Part shown: in pieces, positions 22,498 to 34,297 of the stretch
Layout: every line of letters starts with the position of its first letter
Position numbering within the stretch: the first letter of the stretch is position 1
Assembly: GCF_033958435.1 (NCBI RefSeq)
Contig: NC_134138.1
Location: forward strand, 208,701,298 to 208,765,297
DNA: 64,000 nt
Reading direction: 5' to 3'
Source: Carettochelys insculpta
Taxonomy: Eukaryota; Chordata; Testudines; Carettochelyidae
Notes under the pieces: generated by a model
Seen by the model: only the letters and a program-made list of their open reading frames with translations
The model's database searches: none
Told to the model about the DNA's origin: nothing
Position numbers and translations under genes: made by a program

Positions 22498-23343
22498 TTG
22501 TATAGAATACTTAAATAGTCGTTGGAGCACATATGGTTCCCAGTTGAGAGCCCTAACCACAAGGCTATCGATTCAGTTTCTCTCCCCTTTCCTGCCCAAT
22601 GAAATGGCCCACATCTCAGGTGAGTATTCTAGTTTCAGGGTTAGCTAACCCAAATATTGATTGTTTGCATGTCTGTGTTCATGATGTCACTATTTTCAAG
22701 ATTCTGCCATAAGGTGACTTTGAGGGAGCTATAAATAACTTCAGTAGTGTCACTTTCATCTTCCTTTCTCTTTCCTGTTCTTCAGTTTTTAATACACACG
22801 AAAGACTGAGATGAATAAGTTGATTATCTCTCTGCCTCCAGCGTTACTGGTAAACTGCTACTGCATGTGCAAAAACATTAGAGACAGACATGCTGGGAGG
22901 AACCTGTGGGGCAGTTTTGGTTTGGTGAAGGCTGAGGGGCAAGATGCAGACAGACTAAGGAGGAGCAAGATTCCTGTGATCCTGTTCTGGATTTACTCTC
23001 AGTTGAAGCTGGAAGAGTTAGACTTGTGTAAAAGCAGTGTGAGAAAGGAATCATTCCAGCTAAATTTATTCTAGGACCAAGCAGAAGAAACAGTATGGAG
23101 AGCATTTAAACACAAATGGTGAAATCCTGGTTCCACTGAACTCAATGAGAATTTTGACGCTGACTTCAGTGGAAATCAGGATTTCACCCAAAATAAAGAG
23201 GTATCTTGAAAAGCTGCTGAAAAAGTTATAGGGGCTTTTGGAAAGTTGGCTCAGTGCTGCCAGATAGTACATCTCACCTGAATCATGATCACACCAGCCA
23301 ACAGAGTAAAGAGACACAGGGACAGGAACTGAATTTTGAACAC
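22498..23343. other. Unique sequence with small repeat remnants
   Basis: A tRNA-type SINE remnant on the minus strand sits at about 22521-22566 (gagagccctaaccacaaggc). No gene is recognised. Confidence 0.4.
23117..23193. repeat. Ancient palindromic repeat
   Basis: The arm ggtgaaatcctggttccact at 23119-23138 is answered by agtggaaatcaggatttcacc at 23169-23189, with tcaatgagaattttgacgctgact between. This arm pair resembles a palindrome frequent in bird and reptile DNA, probably an old MITE; I cannot name its family. Confidence 0.6.
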
Positions 23344-23346
23344 TAT

Positions 23347-23537
23347 AGCCACGTCTGCACGAGCCGGCTACTTCGAAGTAGCCGTGCCAACTTCGAAATA
23401 GTGCCCGCCCCGTCTACACGTGGTGAGTGCTATTTCGAAGGTGAAATCGACGTAAGGCGGTGAGACGTCGAAGTCACTCTCCCCAACAGGAGATGGGAAT
23501 AGCTATTTCGATGTAGCATCCCTGTGTAGACGTAGCT
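23347..23537. mobile_element. Harbinger-type MITE
   Basis: The ends are agccacgtctgcac and gtgtagacgtagct, with tat on both sides (23344-23346, 23538-23540) as a candidate 3-bp duplication. Internal ctacttcgaagtag and gctatttcgaag motifs match the subterminal repeats of the element at 7389-8070. Confidence 0.75.
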
Positions 23538-23540
23538 TAT

Positions 23541-26500
23541 ATTCTCAGCAGGAAGGAGTTCTGTGAAGAGACTAATGATAAACTGAGGTTAAAAAAAAGC
23601 TTATCGGCACCATTCCAAAACTTCACAGTCCTCTCACCCACAAGTAGATGTATTCTCCTGACATGTGCTCCTTGGTGACAGAAGACATCAACTGTATCTG
23701 TAACGAGTTAGGCTTTTACATCCACCATGAATAGGGAACAATAGCACAACATTTAAATGAAGTAGATGAAGTAATTTATTTTCTCTTGCACTGTGAAAAA
23801 CTGTTATTTGTGTGGGTGTGGATAGCGTTCAATATATTTGTGCAAGTTCATGCTCTCTGAAAGTTCTTCTCTAATCATTTGGCTTTACTTTTGGAAAGAG
23901 GAATGCTTTTTTTGTGGTGTTCCTAGTTACTCAGAAGTTGTAAATCAAAATTCACTGGTTTCCCAACTTTTTACTAAGGAGACACACCAACTGCATTTTC
24001 ACCAGGATCCAGATTTTTCCAGGGGTGGGGAAAGGTCAAAATCATAGGCTAGTATGCTTCTCCTCCTCTGATACCAACTACTCTTCACTCCACTGAGAAG
24101 ACACCACCCACTCCTAGCAGCACCCTGCACCCCAGTACTGCAACCCCAATGCTTGCCCAGTAGAGAGGGGAGATACCAGGGATAGGGATTGGAAAGTAAG
24201 ACCACTTCACACTTGCTTCACAACGATGGCAGCTCTTCTGTCAGACTGGGCCTAGCTCCCTGCTACAAGGATTGTGATCTGGTGCAGGGGGTTGCAGTTC
24301 CTCTCATATTGGACCTGGCTGCTCCTCTGTCATGAAGGAGAGGTGGCTGGACCAAACCTGATTGATCCCTGTACCAACTCACAACACCTGGAGGGGGAAG
24401 GCAGCCCCAGCCCCACAGCTCAGGAGCTACCTCTGTGGGGTGACTTCAGGGTGGGCTTATTCTCCAGCTCCCTCTCCTGGGTCTCCCCTGGGCCTGCTAA
24501 CCCATTTGGATTTTTCCTGCAGCCTGACTCACTCTCTGAGAAATGCTGAGATAGTGAGGCCTATAACTGAGCGTAACTGATCCTATTCTTACTGCCTGGG
24601 TATGCCTATGCTAAAGGTATCAGGGAGATGTGCTAGCTGTGCTCAAGCTAACATGCTAAATACTGCAGTGTAGGCGGGGGGGTAGGGGGTACCATGCACA
24701 GTGACTTGTGGTATGTACTCTGGGGGTCTGGATGGGTGTGTGTGCTCAGGCAATTCACCCACACTGCTGCTTGTGCTAACTCAGGTTAAACTGTCGTTTT
24801 TAGCACAGCAGCTCAAGCCCAACTAGGGTGTCTGCTCCCAGTTGCAGTGTTAAGGTAACCTTAGATTGTTCCTGTTGTTCAGACTATGAGCCAGATCCTC
24901 AGGGCTGGCTGCAGCCCTTCTGTAACTCTCAAGTGACACGATGGGTCTGTAATACAGATGGATATCATCAGAGAAATCCCCTTATAGAGGCATTCCCTGC
25001 TCATGCCAGACATTGCACCTCTATTGTACTGCCCAGCAGGGGTTGTGTTGAGGCTGTATCATTGCAGGGGTAAGGCATGGTGCAGCTCTAACCGGCTCTG
25101 TCAGACCTCCACTGACATTAGATCCATTAATATGCTGAGCCAGTGCTGGAAGTTAGAGCTGCCAGGAATCAGCTTTAAATGTGACTGGAGTCAGGGCTAG
25201 ATCACTTGCCCCAAGATTTGGGGAATTGGAAGTGGGACTGGCTTTCTGACACATCATTCTTCCCTCAGAACAGACCTCGGGTCGGAAAACACTCTAAGGT
25301 CTTGTAAGAGAATGCACTCTAAAATCTGGAAAGGATTAGTTGAGATGACTCGCATTGATTTGGAATTTGGCAGGCATTTTCCAAGACATTACACTTTCTG
25401 AATGAAAACAGGGTTGGCGCCTACCTTCTGCTGCCTGCCTGGGTATCAGATAGCTTTGGATGACTGAGGAAAGTAATCTCAGTTGCTAATTTTTGTATAT
25501 GGACACAATTCATAATTAAAACATGTGAACTGGATGACTGTTCAACCATGATAATGTATTCAGACGTGTGCCACTGAATGTTTCTGTGTGCCCTCTGCCA
25601 TCCTCTTTCTGGTTCTGTATTGTTCTCTTGAAGTTTTTCCATTCTTTGCTGTCAGAGACTAGGCAAGTGTACATCAATGAAGTGTACACAATGAAGACAT
25701 CTTGTGTATGTCTGTTGCAAGAGGAAAAGTAGGCAAGTGAGGTAAATCAGAAAGTCTAGAGATGGGTACAATTCTGCATTGACCTCAACAAACCAATTAC
25801 AATGAATATAGTATAGCACAGGTACAGAACATGATGTCAGATTATGTCATACGCCTGCAATGTTCTGAACGTTCTGAAGTTGAAATGCTAGTGACTGAAT
25901 TTGAGGATGCTCGTTACTTTGGTGAAACAGGCCAAATCAATGGATCATGCTCCCAAAACTAAGACTAAAGTTTTTAAGGTTGCACACTGGCTTCCTCGTG
26001 AATCTCAGTAATGTGACAATGAAGTGAAATTACATTATTATCCATTATTGGTGTAAATGCAGTAGGCTTTAAAGAGTCACTCTGATGAAGAAAAATGAAC
26101 ACAGAATGCATTCAGATCCAGTTTGTTGTAAAGAAAATCTTCATTTCTTCTGTAAAAATTGGCTTAGATGTATCTTATGTTTTCCCTAATAAATAAGCAG
26201 GCTGATGGGAAACACATTTATCCCATCTAAACGGTTTCTTCTGTTTACCATCCCCATTGTATGATCTGAATAACTTATGAAAGTAAAATGTAAGAAATCC
26301 AGTTACAACAACAAAAGAATTACAATTATCTCTGTCTGTTTTTTGTTTGTAAGAGGCACTTTCAGTTTTGAGCATGTAAATAAAACAAAAAAAGTATATA
26401 GTTTAATAAAGTTTGAGAGAAGAGATGGGTTTTGCAGTTAGCTGTCCCAGGAGGCTTCATTTCCCCACTCTATTTATGTTTCCTGCTGTTTATCTTCACA

Positions 26501-28661
26501 AGATTACAACAGCATCATGGGTACCATGTTGCCAGACGAGTTAGCTACTTTTTCAGTGAGATGTAAAACTGCAACTGTTTATCATATGCAGTCTTGAAAG
26601 ATCATAATTACAGATCAGAAGTTAAAAAAAGCAGACATTTGTATTTTTTTGTAATGTTTCTCCTTTTGCAACTTTGAAAGCTTTGAAATTCAGAAAAACT
26701 TCAACGAGGTGTACAACTGGTCAGTAAATGGGCTGGGTGAGGGAATTCAGAATATTTTCACCTTTTATTTTCAGACTTCAAAATTTCCAATTTATGAAAT
26801 TTGAAGTGTCAGCCAGCTTGCATAAATAGCAGGAATGCTGTTCTTAGAGTCCTGCTTAAATTCCAATGGGGCAATTTCATTTCACCTATTTAAATTCCCC
26901 TTGGAGTTTCAGCTGGAAATGATCCCTTGTGTTTGTGTATGCATGCATGCATTCACACTCTTGTTTTTCCTCTCAATATTTGAATGGAAGTGATGACATC
27001 TTAGTAAGATTCTCTCCTTAGAACTGAGACAGATTTTCATACAGTCCATTGAGAAATAATTTCTATCCAATTTGCAATAATGAAAAATAAGGAATTATGG
27101 AAAATTATACCCCTTTCGTGATAAAGAATGAGTCAGAAAATGGCACCTTTTATGCACATGTAGGAAGAACTATCCCATAGAGAGATGGAGCAATTTATAT
27201 ATGTTTTTCTGACAAAGGTAAAGCCTTGACAAGAAAAATGAAGCGAAATCACTGCTCTGCAGTGGAGTAGGTCATTAATTAAATGTGATACATAATGTGG
27301 TTATTTATAGAAAGGGACAGAAGTTCACACATTTTAAAAGGTGGTACACTATCTGCATTACACTCTCTTTGTGGATGTGTGACCCATGGCAGCATGGCTA
27401 ATGTGGTACTGTGTGTTCAGAACTCCCACTTGGCAATGACCACAGGAGCTCTTAGAAGGAGGAAGAAAAAGAAATGGTTTACAGCAGCTTCTTAGGTATT
27501 ACAGTGGTATCAGTGGGAAAGCAAGAAACTGGGTAGAATGAAATACAAGTCAATTCTAGCTTAAATTTCTCACTGTAAAGTTGTGTTATATCTGGCTAAC
27601 CTGACCCAGAATTAGGCCACTTGCCCATATTTTAGTTTCCTTTTGTTTTAAGATCTCTTTCTCTAGATTTATGAATCAGCTTTTCTTCTGAAACCCTGTT
27701 GGTATGGGACTTTTGGGGTGATAATATACACTTATTCATTCTCAACAAGGAAACGGAATCCTTGTTCCTTGTTAAGAGGTGCTTAACTTACCATAGTGCC
27801 TCCAAGGAATAAGGGAAAACCCTACTCGTCCCCCGAGAGTCACTGCTAGCACGCTCCTATGGTCAGCAAGATGCACAGAGGAAGCCTTGTGATCCCTGTG
27901 AATGACAGAAATAAGGAAATGAAGACTATGGGGATATTTGGAGCTCCACTAAAATTCAGATTAAATATTGGTTCTGTTTGTTTATTGTTTCCCTGCATCT
28001 TTGTGGGCCTCTTAATTAGATTTAATTTATTTTAAAATAATGCTCCTGGCTTTAGAAAAAGATGTGTCAAAGCTTTTTATAATTAAACTTGAAACCAAGT
28101 GAGTTGAATTTCATTATCAAACAGAAACTTAGCCCACTCTCACCATGAGATGTGAATCTGAATGGATTATTTTACGTGACCCTTGTAACTCACATCTGTG
28201 TGGGTTAGTTTATTGTGGCTTTAATTGGAAATGAATAAAAACTCGTAACTTTTGTGAAAAGTTTTGCTTCCCTCCACCACCTTCTCTTCTGATTTTGAAG
28301 ATGTTGCCATCTCCATTCAAATACTGAGAGTAAGGATAAAAGCCTGAGTGCATTTGCATATACACACAAACGATGGTTACAAGAGGAATCTAAATAGGTA
28401 AAATGCAATTGTCCCTGTTAGCATGTGAAGCTCAAAGCAAAGTAAAGGTGATGTGAACCCATATAAATCAGAAGTAAAGGTTTGCTGGAGCCCTATGAAT
28501 TAGAACTCTTGAGTTTCGTATGGCTTCATTCAGTTATTCCACTGCTTCCATGGACTGTCATAGTCTACCTGTTTTTGTATTTTCAGCTGACTTGGAGACT
28601 TGCACATCTGCAGAATTTGAATATTAAAATCAAGGTGAAGGACTAAGGAGAATTACATAAT
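23541..28661. other. Long AT-rich unique stretch without a recognisable gene
   Basis: No frame over about 90 codons and no protein family. A GC-richer part at 24060-24560 opens several frames but has no motif. At 24596-24845 the phrases ctgggtatgcctatgct, actgcagtgtaggc and tcccagttgcagtg suggest an old palindromic DNA element. 24886-24910 has the common phrase gagccagatcctcagg. Confidence 0.4.
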
Positions 28662-29994
28662 CTTAGAACCATAGAACACTAGAACTGAAAAGGACCTCCA
28701 GAAGTCCTTGAGTCCAGTCCCCTGCTTTCATGGCAGGACAAAGCACCTTTAGAGTCTAGACCACCCCTGATAGAAGTCTATCTAACATGTTCTTAAATAT
28801 CCCCAGTGATGGAGATTCTACAACCTCCCTATGCAATTTATTCCAGTGTTTAACCACCCGGACAGTTCTGAAGTTTTTCTAATTACCAACCTGAACTTCT
28901 CTTGCTGCAGTTTAAACCCATTGCTTCTTATCCTATCCTCAGAGGCCAAGGCAAATAATTTTTCCTCCCTCCTCGTAACACTCTTTTAAGTAGTTGAAAA
29001 CTGCTGTCATGTCCCCTCTTGTCTTCTCTTTTCTAAACTAAACAAGACCAATTCTCGCAGTCTTACTAAGAACTTGTGGTCTCTAGATATTTAATCATTC
29101 TTGTTGCTCTTCTCTCGACTGTCTCCAATTTCTCCACAACTTGCTTGAAGTGCAGTGCCCAGAAATGGGCACAATACTCTAAATGAGGCCTAATCAGTAC
29201 AGAGTAGAGCAGAATGACTTCTTGTGTCTTGCTCGCAACACCCCTGTTAATGCATGCCAGAATCATGTTTGCTTTTTTTTTGTAGCAGTGTCACATATTT
29301 AACTCATATTTAGCTTGTGGTCCACTATGACTTCTAGATCCCTTTCCGCAGTACTCCTTCCTAGACTGTAGCTTCCCATTCTGTATGTGTGCAACTGATT
29401 GCTTCTTCCTAAGTGGAGCACTTTGCATGTGTCCTTATTAAACTTCATCCTATTTACTTTGGACCATTTCTCTAGTTTGTCCAGATCATTTTGAATTATG
29501 ACCCTGTTCTCCAAAGCAGTTGCAAACCCTCCCAGTGTCATATCATCTGCAAACTTAATAAGCATACTCTCTATGCCACTATCTAAATCATTCATATTGA
29601 AGATGTTGAACAGAACTGGTCCCAAAACAAGCCCGTGTGGAACCACACTTGTTATGCCCTTCCAGCATGATTGTGAACCAATAATAATGACTCTCTGAAA
29701 ATGGCTATCCAGCCAGTTAAGCACCCATCTTCTAGTAGCTCTATCTAAGTTGTATTTGCCTACTTTATTGATAAAATCATGCAAGACCATATCAAATACC
29801 TTACCGGAGCTAGGTATACCACATCCACCGCATCACCCTTATCCTCAAGACTTGTTATCCTGTTAAAGCAAGCTATCGGATTGGTCTGGCATGATTTATG
29901 CTTTACAAATCCACGCTGGCTATTACCTATCACCTTATTTTCTTCCAGATATTTGCAGATGAATTTCTTTATTACTTGCTGCTTTAGTTACTGA
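28662..29994 (-). mobile_element. CR1 LINE fragment, minus strand
   Basis: The longest CR1 piece of this subfamily. The 3' end at 28662 carries aaccatagaacactagaact. The minus strand reads through MILACINRGVASKTQEVILL (29266 downwards), a 163-codon open stretch at 29790-29299 with SCWKGITSVVPHGLVLGPVL, the palm FADD at about 29535, and MKFNKDTCKVLHLGRSNQLH. Further upstream it continues to about 29994 (a WFCKSWLPD-like region is readable at 29880-29940). Frameshifts and stops make it non-functional. Confidence 0.85.
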
Positions 29995-30899
29995 GTGGTC
30001 TGTCGTAAGCAAGCCAAGCTACCATCTCTATTAATGTTTCACCTATGGAAGAGCATGAGGCAGGGGATGAATCTATAAGACAGTAGTCTTCCTTCTTCCT
30101 CCTACAGGAATGTACAGAAGTGTGTGTATCAGGAATGATGAAACCACCCACAAGAGAGTGGGGTTAGACAATGGTGCTGGGAAATCAGTTTATCTCCTCT
30201 CAAACAAACACTGAGACATTTCTAGCAACCCCTATGGAAGCAAATAGTGCTATTTTTTTTTCTGAAGAAAGTCATGGTTATGATACCGTTGATGATGATA
30301 ATGCCGAGTTCAAACAATGATCACTGGAAATACTGCACAACAGTTCAATTAAGATAAGCCTGCTACATATTGTGTGGTGCAGCCAAAACAATAATTAAAC
30401 AAATATCACTAGTTTGAAGCACTAATCTCCTTCCCTTTGGGTACTTAAAAGCAGTTCCAGAAAGTCAGTGCTACAGTATTAACAGGATAATGCTAAGTTA
30501 TTTTGGGAATGTCCCTGCTCCCATTTTATTCTTTTGACAGGTGATATTGATGATGATGTAAATGAAGTTGAGTTTACAATGGAAATGACGGACTAGGTCA
30601 GAAAATGATTCACCTAACACATACCCATCAGATCTCTGACACCTGCACTTAGATAATCGGGTGGATGGTGGAGAAAGGAAGGGAGTGTGTGCACAAAGGA
30701 GATAAATGATGTTTTTGTTGATCTGGTCACCGACTTTGATCCAATGGCAATTTCTGTTCCAGTTTGTTTTTCAGTGCGATAGAGTTCCCTGCCCCGTCCC
30801 TAGCTGGGGTTTACCTAGCTGGTCCTAAATTCTAATCTTGCTTCTGGCATTGGTTTACCTTACCTTGTGACCTGGCAAAAGCCACTTAGCAGTTCTCAA
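29995..30899. other. Unique sequence without a recognisable gene
   Basis: AT-rich; nothing to support a feature. Confidence 0.4.
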
Positions 30900-30901
30900 T
30901 A

Positions 30902-31551
30902 CAGTAGACCCTCAATTTAATGGACTAATGGGAGGGAAGGGGTGTCTGTTAATGCCAAAAGTTTGTTATATCCGAATGGTTCTACTGTACAATGATGCAC
31001 TGGCCTTCCCAGCCCATTGCTCACTCCTGTCCTCTGCCCCCACTTCCGTTCCCCTCTCCTGCCCCATTCTTCCCCTCACACCTCCATCTCCCTCTCCCAA
31101 CTGCCAGGAGAAGAGCTGAATGCCGGCCTGGCTCCTTCCACCTCCTGCACCTCTCAGCGCTGTGGCGCCTCCAGCCCCTGGCTCCAGGCCACTCACAGGA
31201 AGGTAGAGCACGGCTGCCCTCAGCCTGCCAGCAGGCAGCAGCTTCAGACACCATGGCTGCTGCTCAGCGCCGTTGCAGGCAGCGGCAGCCGGGCGCTGAC
31301 ATGCTCCACGCACATGGGGCTGGGGAAGGAGAGTTCCTACACACTGCCGCAATGCCCTCTCCCACCCCAGCTTCTCTGGCCCTGGTGGCCCCAGCCGCTC
31401 TGGCAACTCCTGCAGTCCTGGCAGTGGCTCTGGTGAGTCTCCAGCGTCTATGTGGGGTGGAGGGGGTAAGGGGAGGGTGGTGGCTAGCAGACAGTGTCCC
31501 TTATTTCTGAAGCCTGTTATTTTTGGGGTCCGCTAAATCAACGGTTTACTG
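30902..31551. mobile_element. pogo/Tigger-like non-autonomous DNA transposon
   Basis: The termini are cagtagaccctcaattta (30902) and, read inversely from 31551, cagtaaaccgttgattta. The dinucleotide TA flanks both sides (30900-30901, 31552-31553), the duplication of the Tc1/mariner/pogo group. Both strands of the GC-rich interior (30990-31500) are open for over 140 codons, but neither looks like a transposase. A truncated relative lies at 11630-11755. The exact family is inferred from the termini only. Confidence 0.7.
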
Positions 31552-31553
31552 TA

Positions 31554-32303
31554 CCTCCACTACGCTAATGTCTTCTCAGCTTCCTCATAGGGAAATTGGA
31601 AGGATTCATGCACTATCACCCAATGGAGCTGATCTGAAACTGCCCTTAAGGGCATCTCTGAAAGGGAATTTACAATGTGTACATAAGGCTGGGAGGAAGT
31701 TCTTCCACATTCTGATAGTGTGATACATCATTTGAATAACCATAAAACCGGGAGAGTCATTCATGAAAAGAGTCATTCATAATAGAAGCTACAACATTCC
31801 AATACAGTGATGTTCAGGAGCTGCAAATGGCTCTGTAATAGCTCCTGTAATATCTTGTCCTTAAATGGAGACAACAGAAATTGTACAAGGTTACCATTTG
31901 CAGGGCTGGGATTATTATTGTGTTTTCCACAAGTATCAATACACAATGCCAATAAAAGACATTCAGTACGTCTGGATCCATCTCCCCTAGAGCTTCTTAC
32001 AATCTTAATACTTCACTACACTTGATATTGTTTTCCAGCATCTCAGGCTTATGGTTTAATAATGCATTTAATTTACAGAGTTTCCTTCTAGTCTATTTGA
32101 GAGTTCAGGTTTTTTTTCTCCTTTCAAATTTCTTTGGAGGATTTCTCTGTCAAGCCTGTGTGCTGTCTAACCTAATGTATGTATGTCACTATGTACAGTG
32201 AGTAAACCATACAATTTAAAACTCCAGGAGAAGGTCCCAGTCTTTTTGTCAAAATAATTTTAGATTGAAAGGTCTTCCTGTATGTTTAGACAGCACCAAG
32301 CAC
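31554..32303. other. Unique sequence without a recognisable gene
   Basis: AT-rich, no supported feature. Confidence 0.4.
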
Positions 32304-32306
32304 TTA

Positions 32307-32712
32307 GGCTGTGTCTGCACTTGAATGCATCTTTCAAAAGAGGCATGCAAATGAGGGAAATTGAAAATGCAAATGAGGCACAGATTTACGTATCTGGCAC
32401 CTCATTTGCATGTTCTTTCAAAAGAGCTTCTTTTGAAAGCAGAAAAGCAATGTAGACGGGGCTCTTTTGAAAGTAAACCCATTTTCGAAAGAACCATTTT
32501 TCCCATAAAAAATGGGAAGAAGGGTTCTTTCGAAGATGGGGTTTACTTTTGAAAGAGCCGCATCTTCACAGCTTTTCGTCTTTCGAAAGAAGCATTTCCG
32601 AAAGAATATGCAAATGAGGCCCCAGATATGTAAATCTGCACCTCATTTTCATTTTCAATTTCCCTCATTTGCATGCCTCTTTCAAAAGAGGAATGCAAGT
32701 GTAGACACAGCC
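32307..32712. mobile_element. Palindromic Harbinger-type MITE with perfect TTA duplication
   Basis: The ends ggctgtgtctgcact and gtgtagacacagcc are inverse repeats, and TTA occurs on both sides (32304-32306, 32713-32715). The arms extend inward for much of the length: tctttcaaaagaggcatgca against tgcatgcctctttcaaaaga, and the centre folds around ccatttttcccataaaaaat. Internal motifs cttttgaaag and ttcgaaag recur in the MITE at 60231. Confidence 0.85.
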
Positions 32713-33026
32713 TTAGTGTGCTGCTGCAAGATAAATTATAAAAGAAATAAGAATATTTGTAGGTGTAAGCTGTCAAAGTCAGACTCAGGACTCACAAATT
32801 TGTCAGACCACTCTGTTTATTAGCAAAGCTGCTCCGCTAATGCACCCAGAAAATGTGAGTGCCATACAGGGCTCAAACCCCTTGCTTTATACAGATGAAA
32901 GAAAGCAAAATTAACAAGATTATAAAAGGGGCAAGACTCACATGATTCCCATGAGATGAGTCACGTATCTTCAATTCCATATCAAGCCTCAGCAATCTCC
33001 TGTCCATAGCGCCCTGGTTATCTCAA

Positions 33027-33984
33027 GTATCAGAGGGGTAGCCGTGTTAGTCTGGATCTTTAACAGCAACGAAGAGTCTGCCATGAAGCCTCTTACTACA
33101 GGACAAACCCAAGAAAGAAACCAACAGAACACCACTAGCCATCACCTACAGTCCTCAGCTAAAACCTCTACAGCGCATCATCAGGGATTTACAACCCATC
33201 CTGGACTATGATCCCCCACTTTCACAGGCCTTGGGAGGCAGACCAGTCCTTGCCCACAGACAACCTGCCAACCTGAAGCAAATCCTAACCAGCAACATAC
33301 ACCGCACCACAGTCACTCTAACTCAGGGACCCATCCATGCAACAAACCTCGTTGCCAGCTCTGCCCACATATCTACACCAGCAGCACCATTACAGGACCT
33401 AACCAGATCAGCCACACCATCGTGGGTTCATTCAGCTGCACAGCTACCAATATAATTTATGCCATCATGTGCCAGCAATGCCCCTCTGCTATACACATTG
33501 GACAAACTGGACAGTCTCTACGTAAAAGAATAAACACACACAAATCAGATATCCGAAATGGCAAGATACAAAAACCCATAGGACAGCAATTCAATCTCCC
33601 AGGCCACACAGTAGCAGACTTAAAAGTAGCTATCCTACAGCAAAGAAATTTCAGGACCAGACTCCAAAGAGAAATTTCTGAGCTACAATTCATGTGCAAA
33701 TTCGACGCCCTCAGCTCAGGCTTAAAAAAAGACTGTGAATGTCTGGCTAAATACAAAAACAGCTTCCCCTCCCTTGGTATTCACACCTCCAGATCAACTG
33801 CTGGTGGTAAGCTTCACCCTTGCTGACTGAGCTAACTTTGTTATCCCCACCCTTGCTCTGGCTTATTTATACCTGGCCCTGCAGATTTCCAAGACCAGCA
33901 TCTGATGAAGTGAGTCTGTGCCCACGAAAGCTCATGCTCAAAACTTTTCTGTTTGTCTATAAGGTGCCACAGGACCCTTCGTTG
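33027..33984 (+). mobile_element. Penelope-like element inserted in the 3' LTR
   Basis: A 13-bp duplication flanks it: ctggttatctcaa (33014-33026) and ctggttatttcaa (33985-33997), one mismatch; the intact 5' LTR has the single site gattatctcaattac. The left end is the leader gaggggtagccgtgttagtc. The coding part covers the C-terminal tip of the reverse transcriptase and the GIY-YIG endonuclease. The right end is the tail catctgatgaagtgagtctg ... aaggtgccacaggacccttcg, which links it to the six palindromic mini-elements. It is 5'-truncated. Confidence 0.9.
33085..33826 (+). pseudogene. PLE reverse transcriptase tip and GIY-YIG endonuclease
   Basis: The first part reads TYSPQLKPLQRIIRDL and GGRPVLAHRQPANLKQIL, the end of the PLE reverse transcriptase, with a frameshift near 33320. 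The second part is open from about 33340 to 33826: CQLCPHI and a Cys/His stretch, then NIIYAIMCQQCPSAIHIGQT and LRKRINTHKSDI, the GIY-YIG nuclease with the Arg and His of the catalytic helix. The second half of the motif is HIG where YIG is usual (codons near 33494-33502). A Glu-containing helix (QREISELQF) follows. Such nucleases nick DNA to prime reverse transcription of PLEs. This architecture with an upstream Cys-rich motif resembles the Neptune clade, an inference. Confidence 0.85.
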
Positions 33985-34199
33985 CTGGTTATTTCAATTA
34001 CTTTCTGTCTAACACCTAATGTTTCTTTTTCTGTTAACCCAGACGCACCTGGCTCCACTCTGATCCATCCTGCATACCTACAAACAATATTAACATAATC
34101 GTCTCTTTTCTGTTCAGGGACAAACAGTAGTCTTTGAACTTATGCTATTATTACAGTATAATTCATTTTTCTCTTACAATATAATTATTTCTACTTTCA

Positions 34200-34215
34200 C
34201 AATCCCTCCTTTTGG
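34200..34215 (-). promoter_or_regulatory. Polypurine tract
   Basis: Immediately upstream of the 3' LTR the minus strand reads AAAAGGAGGGATTG. This purine run is where plus-strand DNA synthesis would be primed. Confidence 0.8.
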
Positions 34216-34297
34216 TCAAGCAACGCCTATGACCAACAATTACCGGGTTCCACACTTAGCGGTTCTTTGTATTTGTCTCTCTGTTCATCAGTGATAT

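Larger units (their letters stand above)
32771..34199 (-). repeat. 3' LTR of the provirus, split by a PLE
   Basis: Same termini as the 5' LTR (tgtcaaagtc ... ctactttca). Without the 958-bp PLE (33027-33984) and the extra 13-bp duplication it is 458 bp. On the minus strand TATAAAG lies at 32891-32885 and AATAAA at 32821-32816. The TATA motif is better preserved here than in the 5' LTR. Confidence 0.9.

Noticed and set aside
30966..31510. Open frames of 146 and 172 codons on opposite strands
   Set aside because: They are both products of a GC-rich interior of a TA-flanked transposon; neither resembles a known protein.
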